From NCBI GenBank assembly GCA_038321235.1, contig JBBQEU010000060.1, positions 1 to 20,629 on the forward strand: a stretch of DNA of 20,629 bases. Reading direction: 5' to 3'. Under the pieces are notes generated by a model. That model saw only the letters and a list, made by a program, of their open reading frames with translations. It was not told where the DNA came from and ran no database searches. The stretch comes from Sva-07 sp038321235. Its GTDB lineage: Bacteria; Actinomycetota; Acidimicrobiia; Acidimicrobiales; Ilumatobacteraceae. Position 1 is the stretch's first letter. Each line of letters starts with the position of its first letter. Positions 1-5,879 of this stretch are shown piece after piece. The position numbers and the translations under genes were made by a program.

Positions 1-1
1 C

Positions 2-727
2 ATCAGCCTCTCGCTGAAGGCCACCCAGCAGGATCCGTGGCAGGAGTTCGCCGAAGGCCACCAGGTCGAGCAGCTCGTCTACGGCCGGGTCACCAAGCTC
101 GTCCAGTTCGGTGCGTTCGTCCAGGTCGGCGAAGGCATCGAAGGTCTGGTCCACATCTCGGAGATGTCGGCACACCACGTCGACAGCCCCGAGCAGGTCG
201 TCACCCCCGGCGAAGAGCTGTGGGTGAAGATCATCGATCTCGACCTCGCCCGCCGTCGCATCTCACTGTCGATCAAGCAGGCCGCCGAAGGTGGCGAACT
301 TGCCGCCGAGTACCGCGAGCACTTCGAGGTCGACTCTGCTGGTAACTGGGTGCAGGGCGAAACCTCTGCCGAAGCCGAAGCCGCATGGTCCGAGTACTAC
401 GGCGAAGGTGGCGAAGGAGCTGGCGAGGCTGGCGGCGACGCCGACGCAGCACCCGCTGTCGAGGTGGCCGATGAGTCTGCCGCCGACGAAGCGCCCGCTG
501 TCCAGGTGGCCGACGAAGCATCCGCCGACGAACCACCCGCCGACGAACCACCCGCCGACGAAGCACCCGCCGACGAAGCACCCGCCGACGAACCATCCTC
601 CGACGAAGCGCCCGCCGACGAACCATCCTCCGACGAAGCACCCGCCGACGAACCATCCTCCGACGAAGCACCCGCCGACGCTGCTGCCGACGAGACTCCC
701 GCTGCGGAGGAAGATCCGGCCGGGTGA
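2..727 (+). CDS. rpsA: 30S ribosomal protein S1, 3' part (5' end outside window)
   Basis: Ribosomal protein S1 binds mRNA on the 30S subunit through repeated S1 (OB-fold) domains. Only the last 241 codons are present; the frame is open from base 2. Codons about 11-93 form a complete S1 domain, with recognisable pieces such as YGRVTKLVQFGAFVQV, GIEGLVHISEMS and ARRRISLSIKQA. The preceding ISLSLKATQQDPW is the typical end of another S1 repeat. After the last domain comes a tail of more than 100 residues made almost only of Ala, Asp, Glu, Pro and Ser, encoded by near-identical 15/30-bp repeats. The stop codon overlaps the coaE start as GTGA. An rpsA-coaE neighbourhood is known in other Actinobacteria (for example mycobacteria). 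The identity is very secure; the role of the tail is unknown. Confidence 0.96.
   Translation: MSLSLKATQQDPWQEFAEGHQVEQLVYGRVTKLVQFGAFVQVGEGIEGLVHISEMSAHHVDSPEQVVTPGEELWVKIIDLDLARRRISLSIKQAAEGGELAAEYREHFEVDSAGNWVQGETSAEAEAAWSEYYGEGGEGAGEAGGDADAAPAVEVADESAADEAPAVQVADEASADEPPADEPPADEAPADEAPADEPSSDEAPADEPSSDEAPADEPSSDEAPADAAADETPAAEEDPAG
571..680 (+). repeat. 30-bp in-frame tandem repeat in the rpsA tail
   Basis: Three full copies (571-600, 601-630, 631-660) and a partial fourth (661-680) of a 30-bp unit beginning CGACGAAGCACCCGCC. Among the full copies I see only one substitution (base 610). It encodes a ten-residue A/D/E/P/S period. Related 15-bp half-units extend upstream to about 526. The near identity points to recent expansion or slippage inside the coding frame. 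Confidence 0.9.
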
Positions 728-1338
728 TCCTGGTCGGTCTGACCGGAGGAATCGGCGCGGGCAAATCGACCGTGTCGGCGATGCTCGCCGAGCGAGGCGC
801 AGCGATCGTCGACGCGGATCAGATTGCTCGTCAACTCCAGGCGCCGGGTAGCCCGGTGCTCGACGCCATGGCCGAACGTTTCGGTCGACACATCATCGGC
901 GACGACGGCGTGCTCGACCGCGCTGCGGTCGCCAAGATCGTGTTCAACGACGAGGCCGCACTGGCGGATCTCAATGGCATCGTCCACCCTGCGATGCAGT
1001 CGGAGATCCAACGCCAGATCGACGAGCAGCGAGGGTCCGGTCGGGTGGTCGTTCTGGACTTCCCGTTGCTCGGCGAGAACCCGCGCAAAGGTCTGGCCGC
1101 CACGATCGTTGTGGACATCCCCGTCGACGTTGCCGTGCAACGGCTCGTCGGACAACGCAGCATGGACGAAGTCGACGCTCGGGCGAGGATCAACAGCCAG
1201 TTGAGCCGGGAAGAACGCCTGGCGACAGCGACCCATGTGATCGACAACGGGGGCGATCGCGACTCGTTGACCGCCCAGGTCGATCAACTCTGGGAACAAC
1301 TGCTGGCGCTCCCACCGAACACCGACACCGTCCAGTAG
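724..1338 (+). CDS. coaE: Dephospho-CoA kinase
   Basis: CoaE phosphorylates the 3'-hydroxyl of dephospho-CoA with ATP, the last step of coenzyme A synthesis, in the cytosol. The 204-residue product has the usual family length. It starts with the P-loop GLTGGIGAGKST (residues 5-16), followed by the VDADQIARQL segment typical of CoaE and by VLDFPLLGEN in the substrate/lid region. The GTG start at 724 overlaps the rpsA stop (GTGA), so translation is probably coupled to S1 synthesis. The C-terminal extension known from mycobacterial CoaE is absent. The gene is followed by a 37-bp gap to a convergent gene in which I see no convincing terminator. Confidence 0.96.
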   Translation: MILVGLTGGIGAGKSTVSAMLAERGAAIVDADQIARQLQAPGSPVLDAMAERFGRHIIGDDGVLDRAAVAKIVFNDEAALADLNGIVHPAMQSEIQRQIDEQRGSGRVVVLDFPLLGENPRKGLAATIVVDIPVDVAVQRLVGQRSMDEVDARARINSQLSREERLATATHVIDNGGDRDSLTAQVDQLWEQLLALPPNTDTVQ

Positions 1339-1375
1339 GAAACCAACTCTGGGTCGGGGGTCGGGGAACCTGTCG

Positions 1376-1951
1376 TCAGGGCAGCATCGAGAGTGCCATG
1401 TCGACGACCGGTACGTCGGGTGAAGGTGTCGACTCGTAGTGCGCGAGGTGATCGTCGCCGAGGTCGCCGAAGGCCAGGTTGACGAGTTCCCAATACGATT
1501 GCCGGATGCCCGCATGTCTGCGATCGCGGGCCTCCTCGTAACGTTCGATGGCGCTCGGTCGTGGGACGTACGTCAGAACCCGCCCGGCTCGAACGCCATG
1601 AAGGCGATCGTCGACTCGGATCCGGTCGGTCACGTCGGTGCGTTCGTAGTCGCGCTCGCGCCAATCGAGCTGAGCAAGTTCGTTGGCGGTGACCCGCACG
1701 ATCACGCCGTTGCAGATCTCGGTGTCGGCGACCACCAGGCCGAGCGACACGACCAGTCCCTGCGTCACGGCCACACCCTCGTGGTGCCAGTCGCCGCGCA
1801 GGTGCAACGAGCCGTAGTTCCACCGTCGCCCGTAGCCATCGAGATGGGCGACGGCGACGTCGCCGGCAGCGACGGGGCGTCCGATGGTGGTCGCCATCGA
1901 CACCGGCGAGACGAGCGAGCCGTAACCGAAGACCCAGATGTCGCCGTTCAC
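1376..1951 (-). CDS. Gamma-glutamylcyclotransferase-like (GGCT/AIG2 fold) protein
   Basis: Proteins of this fold cleave gamma-glutamyl amides to 5-oxoproline plus the free amine or amino acid. The 191-residue product begins VNGDIWVFGYGSL; FGYGSL (8-13) is the hallmark substrate-binding loop of the GGCT/ChaC/AIG2 superfamily. LDWRERDYERTDV (95-107) matches the family's conserved catalytic stretch, with Glu99 as the probable catalytic acid. The GTG start at 1951 was chosen because it overlaps the stop of the upstream M20 gene as GTGA and sits just before the family motif; the open frame extending further upstream lies over the M20 gene in another frame and looks like noise. It is the last gene of the GPx-GCS2-M20-GGCT unit. 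The substrate (glutathione, another gamma-glutamyl amine) cannot be told from sequence. Confidence 0.85.
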   Translation of the reverse strand: MNGDIWVFGYGSLVSPVSMATTIGRPVAAGDVAVAHLDGYGRRWNYGSLHLRGDWHHEGVAVTQGLVVSLGLVVADTEICNGVIVRVTANELAQLDWRERDYERTDVTDRIRVDDRLHGVRAGRVLTYVPRPSAIERYEEARDRRHAGIRQSYWELVNLAFGDLGDDHLAHYESTPSPDVPVVDMALSMLP

Positions 1952-3240
1952 GAGCTGGCAGGAGTTGATGCCCGCTCGGCGAAATACCGCTCGACGGTCG
2001 CGGTGAGCAGGCGTACACCGATTGCGATTGCGCGTTCGTCGACGTCGAAATGGCCGGCATGCAGATCCAGCGTCGGACCGTCTGGTACGCGTACGCCCAG
2101 GCGGACGTAGGTGCCGGGCACCTCGCGTGTGAACCATGCGAAGTCGTCTCCGCCCCAGCTCTGTTGCACGGCCTCGACCGCGTCGGCTCCGAATGCAGCG
2201 ACGGCCGCATCGTTGACGAGGCCGGTGACGTCGGCATCGTTCACCACCGGCGGGACACCATGGGTGTAGTCGACCGTCAACTCGGCTCCAGATCCCTCGA
2301 TGAGCGCACGGAGTTCGTGCTCGACCACGCCGGGGAGCTGGTCCCACACGGGGATCGACGGCGTGCGGATCGACGCCTTGAGTACGCAGTGGGTGGGGAT
2401 CACGTTGGCGGCATCTCCGGCGTGGATCGCCCCGAACACCAACTTGACCAACCCGGCATGATTCCCGGCGTGGTTCCCGGCATGGTCATGATCGAGGTGA
2501 GCGACGCGAGCGGCAACTCGGCCGGGCAGGTCGGCGACGATGCGAGCAGCGAGCGTCACGAGGTCGACGGTCAACTCCGGTCGAGCCGTGTGGCCGCCTG
2601 GACCTGACAGCGTGACAACGGCCATATCGGCTGCTGACGAGATGGCACCGGCCTTCAGCCCGATCACGCCGACGTCGAGCTTCGGCTCGCAGTGCAGACC
2701 AACGATTGCGTCCACGTCGGCAAGGCCGTCGTCGGCGATGACGTCGAGCGCGCCGCCGGGGACGCGTTCCTCTGCCGGCTGAAAGATGAACCGGACCGGT
2801 CCCGGGAGTTGGTCGCGGTGGTGGGCGAAGTACAGCGCCGTGCCGAGCACGATGGCGGTGTGTACGTCGTGGCCGCAGGCATGCGACACGCCGGGTACCT
2901 GGCTTCGATATGCAACGTCCTTCTCGTCGGCCATCGCCAAGGCGTCGAGATCGGCGCGCAGGGCAAGGCGACCGCAGGCTGCGTTGCGGTCATCGGAGGA
3001 GTCCCCGTCCGGGTCGGCGTCGCATACCAGGCCGGTTCCGGCGGCGAGACGGCGTGGTTCGAGCCCGGCAAGCGCGAGGCGCTCGAAGACCAGGTCCGTA
3101 CTCGCCTGCTCGTCTCCGCTCAGCTCCGGGTGGGCGTGCAGATTGCGTCGCAGCGCGACCAGACCTTCACCGTGCTCTTCGAGCCACCGGTCGATTGCGT
3201 CAGGGCCGAGCGTCCCGCGCGTGGCCGCCAGGTCGGTCAT
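1948..3240 (-). CDS. M20 family metallo-amidohydrolase/peptidase
   Basis: A 430-residue M20D-type hydrolase related to N-acyl-amino-acid amidohydrolases and hippurate hydrolases, which cleave amide bonds with a di-metal centre. Visible motifs in order: LRRNLHAHPELSG (31-42), HACGHDVH (120-127, metal ligands), QPAEE (154-158, catalytic Glu and ligand), GLHCEP (181-186) and a C-terminal DLHAGHFDVDE segment with the last metal His. The Cys in HACGHDVH and HCEP fits the amidohydrolase branch. The dimerisation domain carries an odd insertion of three His-Ala-Gly-rich repeats at 251-263. The ATG overlaps the stop of the ligase gene (ATGA) and the stop overlaps the next start (GTGA), so it is the middle of a coupled operon. 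The substrate is unknown; a gamma-glutamyl or N-acyl amide is plausible from context. Confidence 0.92.
   Translation of the reverse strand: MTDLAATRGTLGPDAIDRWLEEHGEGLVALRRNLHAHPELSGDEQASTDLVFERLALAGLEPRRLAAGTGLVCDADPDGDSSDDRNAACGRLALRADLDALAMADEKDVAYRSQVPGVSHACGHDVHTAIVLGTALYFAHHRDQLPGPVRFIFQPAEERVPGGALDVIADDGLADVDAIVGLHCEPKLDVGVIGLKAGAISSAADMAVVTLSGPGGHTARPELTVDLVTLAARIVADLPGRVAARVAHLDHDHAGNHAGNHAGLVKLVFGAIHAGDAANVIPTHCVLKASIRTPSIPVWDQLPGVVEHELRALIEGSGAELTVDYTHGVPPVVNDADVTGLVNDAAVAAFGADAVEAVQQSWGGDDFAWFTREVPGTYVRLGVRVPDGPTLDLHAGHFDVDERAIAIGVRLLTATVERYFAERASTPASS
2452..2487 (-). repeat. 12-bp tandem repeat inside the M20 gene
   Basis: Three consecutive 12-bp units (2452-2463, 2464-2475, 2476-2487), each starting CCCGGC on the plus strand. 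On the coding strand they encode the His-Ala-Gly-Asn repeat at residues about 251-263 of the M20 hydrolase. The frame is kept. Slippage expansion in a surface loop of the dimerisation domain is the likely origin. Confidence 0.75.
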
Positions 3241-4403
3241 CGCGTGGTCGGGGTGCCGGTGATCGTGTCGGCAGCGAGTTCGGCGGCGAGGTGGTGGACC
3301 ACGTCGGCGAGCGTACCGCCGGCCTCGACGACCCGCCGCTGGCGCTGGGTGCCCGTTCCGGCCTCGAAGAGCACCTCGAGGTCCGCCAGATGACCGAGAG
3401 TGCCGAGATCTTCGGCCACTGGTCGCACGTCGCCGAGCAATTCGGTCACCAGTTCGCGAACGGGTCGGCGGTCAGGGTGGCCGGTGTCGGGATGCTCGAC
3501 GATCAGGTTGGCGTCGATGCCGTACCGGGCGGCGAGCCAGCGGTTCTCGCGAGTCGTCCATTCGCGAGGCGGTGGCGGTAGGGAGTGGTCGTCGATGCGC
3601 CGTTTCGTCCACTCGACGAGGGTCTGGGCGAGCGCCGCGAGCGCGATGGTCTCGCGCACGGTCGGGGTGGCGTCGCACATCCGGAGTTCGACGGTGCCGA
3701 AGTCGGGATGGGGTCGGATGTCCCACCACACCTCTCGGATCGAAGAGATGCACCCGGACTCGATCAACGTCGACATGAATGCCTCGAAGTCGGCCCAGTT
3801 CGCCAGCGGCGGTGGAAGCCCGGCGGTGGGAAGCCCCTCGAATACCTTGGTGCGCGCCGATGCGAGCCCCGAGTCCTCGCTCTCGAAATACGGGCTCGAC
3901 GACGACAAAGCCAGGAACAACGGATGATGACGCATCAGTTCGCCGATGATCCGGATTGCCCTGCCGCCGTCGGGAACGCCGACGTGCACGTGCATGCCGC
4001 AGATCAGCAATCGGCGCGCCGGCCATTGGAGGTCTTCGATCAGATCGAGGTATCGCTGCTGCGGGCTGACGAGTTGTTCACGGGCCAACCCGAACGGATG
4101 AGTGCCCGCGCTGACGAGTGTGAGTCCGCGGCATTCGGCACTGGCGCGCAGCTCCGCGATCGTCGCTCGCAAGTCATCTCCCGCCTCGGCGGGGGTCTCA
4201 CACACGCCGGTGATGATCTCGACCGTGCTCTGGAACAGCTCGTGTTTGGCCTTCGGATGCTCGCCGCCGGGATGGTCGGCGCCCATCTCGGCGAGGATCT
4301 CGTTGGAGGCCGAGACCAGTTCGCCGGTCACAGCGTCGACGAGGTGGAGTTCCATCTCGACGCCGATGGTCGGTCGGGCATTCGGCGTGAAGTCGATGGT
4401 CAT
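3237..4403 (-). CDS. GCS2-type carboxylate-amine ligase (YbdK / glutamate-cysteine ligase 2 family)
   Basis: This family joins the gamma-carboxyl of glutamate to an amine such as cysteine using ATP, though many members have unproven substrates. The 388-residue product has the expected length and motifs: GVEMELHLVD (14-23, the nucleotide/metal-binding start), AGTHPFG, GMHVHVGVPD, and WWDIRPHPDFGTVELRMCD near the C-terminal half. The ATG at 4403 was chosen because the family fold starts about ten residues later and because residues upstream in the same frame overlap the peroxidase gene and look random. It lies 31 bp after the peroxidase stop and overlaps the M20 start (ATGA). In context it may supply a gamma-glutamyl thiol or another gamma-glutamyl amide; glutathione itself is an inference. 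No second-step glutathione synthetase is seen in the window. Confidence 0.9.
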   Translation of the reverse strand: MTIDFTPNARPTIGVEMELHLVDAVTGELVSASNEILAEMGADHPGGEHPKAKHELFQSTVEIITGVCETPAEAGDDLRATIAELRASAECRGLTLVSAGTHPFGLAREQLVSPQQRYLDLIEDLQWPARRLLICGMHVHVGVPDGGRAIRIIGELMRHHPLFLALSSSSPYFESEDSGLASARTKVFEGLPTAGLPPPLANWADFEAFMSTLIESGCISSIREVWWDIRPHPDFGTVELRMCDATPTVRETIALAALAQTLVEWTKRRIDDHSLPPPPREWTTRENRWLAARYGIDANLIVEHPDTGHPDRRPVRELVTELLGDVRPVAEDLGTLGHLADLEVLFEAGTGTQRQRRVVEAGGTLADVVHHLAAELAADTITGTPTTR

Positions 4404-4434
4404 GTCACCACGCCAGCGTCGTCTTCCCGCCCGG

Positions 4435-4908
4435 TCAGCGGTACTTCTCGATGGCTTCCGCGATCTGCTCGGGCGTGGTCGGCGGAGCGAACCGTTCGAC
4501 CACGTTGCCCTGTCTGTCGACGAGGAACTTCTCGAAGTTCCAGGTGATCTCGCTGCTGTCACCGTCCCCGGGCTGTTCGGCCTTGAGCCACTGGTAGAGC
4601 GGCGCCGCCCCGTCACCATTGACCTCGATCTTGTGGAACATCGGGAACGTGACGTCGAACTTGGACGTCACGAACTCGAGGATCACGTCATCGGAACCCG
4701 GTTCCTGGGCGCCGAACTGGTTGCACGGGAATCCGAGCACCGTGACGTCGTCGTTGTCTTCGTGGAGCGCACGCAGACCTGCGTACTGAGGCGTGAGGCC
4801 TCAAGCGCTCGCGACGTTGACGATCAGACAGATCTGGCCCTCGAACTGATCGAACGACACGTCGTCGCCGGTGATCGAGGACATCTCGAACTCGTGGAAG
4901 TTTGACAT
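4435..4908 (-). CDS. Selenocysteine-containing glutathione peroxidase (in-frame TGA recoded)
   Basis: A GPx-family (BsaA-like) thiol peroxidase that reduces hydroperoxides. Read through one TGA, the gene gives 157 residues, the normal family length. The order is MSNFHEFEMSS, then GQICLIVNVASA-Sec-GLTPQY with the TGA at codon 36 (4801-4803), VLGFPCNQFGAQEPGS, and WNFEKFLVDRQG. The TGA falls exactly where the family has its peroxidatic Cys/Sec; the active-site Gln and Trp motifs are intact. The resolving Cys of thioredoxin-type GPx (FCxxx..VTFP) is Val here (FVTSKFDVTFP), so a one-Sec mechanism is likely. A SECIS-like hairpin follows the TGA. Automatic calling would probably give only a 101-residue fragment starting with GTG at 4740. 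A decayed gene is the alternative but is unlikely, because everything else is intact. It heads a four-gene unit. Confidence 0.9.
4769..4803 (-). promoter_or_regulatory. UGA selenocysteine codon with bacterial SECIS-like stem-loop
   Basis: On the coding (minus) strand the UGA at 4803-4801 is followed after 18 nt by GCAGGUCUGC (4782-4773). This sits in a seven-pair stem (4786-4780 with 4775-4769, one G-U pair) closed by the loop GGUC. Bacterial SECIS elements lie within the coding region just after the UGA and present a GU-containing loop to SelB. From memory, the ten-base core is the same as that of E. coli fdhF, where the gap is about 15 nt. A second hairpin, UGAGGC/GCCUCA (4803-4798 with 4792-4787), includes the UGA itself. 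I do not see a clear bulged U equivalent to that of fdhF. Confidence 0.85.
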
Positions 4909-4915
4909 CGGCGGC

Positions 4916-4921
4916 ACCCTA
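4916..4921 (-). promoter_or_regulatory. -10 element, probable leaderless start of the GPx operon
   Basis: TAGGGT on the minus strand, 7 nt before the ATG at 4908. It fits the actinobacterial TANNNT -10 pattern, and transcription would then start at or next to the ATG. No Shine-Dalgarno sequence stands at the usual distance. No -35 was identified. Confidence 0.5.
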
Positions 4922-4956
4922 GCCGCCACGGGTCATTCAGTGCTACGGATGGACCG

Positions 4957-5733
4957 TCATGACGAATCATCGTCGGAAGTTCTACGGCGGTGCACGGCTG
5001 CCACCGCCAGCGCCGAACGATGGCTGGACACGACGATGACGGCCGCGGTGCCGGCGAGCAGGAGGAAGAACTCCGTGCCGACATCCGCTGGATGATCACG
5101 GTGTCGCCCGGCACCGTGCGTTGCCCCAGCCCCTGAGCAAGTCGTTCGAGGGTCGGCAAGGGCAGTGGAGCCAGAAGGGAGACGTCGGCTCCCACCGACG
5201 AGGTGGCGAGGACCGCCGAGTCGAGCACGCCGAACGCCCGGCTCGTGAAGGTCTCGGCACTGCCTCGCTGGAGCAGGGTGCGGGTACCGATCTCCACCAA
5301 TGCATCTCCCGCACCGAGCATGGCGATCAGTCCCATGATCAGGGCGATCTTCGAGGACTGGCCTCAAACCGGCCATGCCCATGTATCCGAGGATCGCTGC
5401 TGTGGCCGGTGTGGTCGCGACGTAGCGCAGGCCTTGCCGGGGGTCGACGACAGCGCGACGCTGAAGCCTGCGGCGGCGGTGTACACGGCGGCGAGGGAAC
5501 CGATCACCTGCCGCGGTGACGATCGGAGCGCACAGTGCGGCCGGAACGAGTTGGGCCTCAACGGCCAGCCCGGTCGCCGACGCACCGCCCCGCTCGTACG
5601 CAACGACGAGCACGGTGACCCACACGGCGAACTCGACGGCCGACTGCGCGCAGACGATGGCGTGGAGGGTCCGGCCGCCCGGAAGCGCACCCGTCTCGAC
5701 GGATGGACGCCGCGTCGTCTCGTTGGTCAACAT
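4957..5733 (-). pseudogene. Decayed MFS transporter with C-terminal cyclic-nucleotide-binding domain
   Basis: Pieces of one protein appear in the right order but in different frames. From about 5733 to 5488: N-terminus with the first membrane helices (SAVEFAVWVTVLVVAYERGG, then QLVPAALCAPIVTAAGDRFPRR). About 5510-5439, shifted frame: GSLAAVYTAAAGFSVAL. About 5445-5365, first frame again: QGLRYVATTPATAAILGY. About 5336-5085: ALVEIGTRTLLQR and SRAFGVLDSAVLA run straight into LAPLPLPTLERLAQGL and VPGDTVIIQ of the cNMP-binding domain, so the last helices are missing. About 5083-5030: DVGTEFFLLLAGTAAVIV in a further frame; the rest of that domain is gone. At least three frame changes and two or three internal deletions rule out a working protein. 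The intact family (MFS plus CRP-like domain) is common in Actinobacteria. The outer limits are approximate. Confidence 0.75.
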
Positions 5734-5832
5734 CGCCCCTGACCCTGGGCGTCCTGAACCCCCTCGCCGTGAGATCGTGAACCGTCCCAACCGCAGTGAC
5801 CGACGCTCCACCGCGGGGTGGGAGCCTGCGGA

Positions 5833-5838
5833 TAGGAT
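5833..5838 (+). promoter_or_regulatory. Possible -10 element for the CNNM operon
   Basis: TAGGAT fits TANNNT and lies 41 nt before the preferred GTG start at 5880, in the only non-coding stretch ahead of this operon. No good -35 was found at 16-18 nt. Ten nt further on is an ATG (5849) that opens a nine-codon frame including its stop (see findings). Confidence 0.35.
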
Positions 5839-5879
5839 CCCTGCACCCATGTCCGCCGACCGAAAACGAAGTTGACGCC

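Noticed and set aside
397..1515. Long antisense open frame across rpsA and coaE
   Set aside because: It is a GC-rich shadow: repetitive Ser/Ala or Arg-rich translation, no motif, and it covers two clear genes on the other strand.
4435..4740. Stand-alone 101-residue GPx fragment or pseudogene starting at GTG 4740
   Set aside because: The same frame continues upstream through the TGA with perfect GPx sequence to an ATG at 4908, and a SECIS-like hairpin follows the TGA.
5203..5742. Plus-strand frame over the transporter pseudogene as a real gene
   Set aside because: Its translation has no domain, while the minus strand contains ordered transporter fragments.
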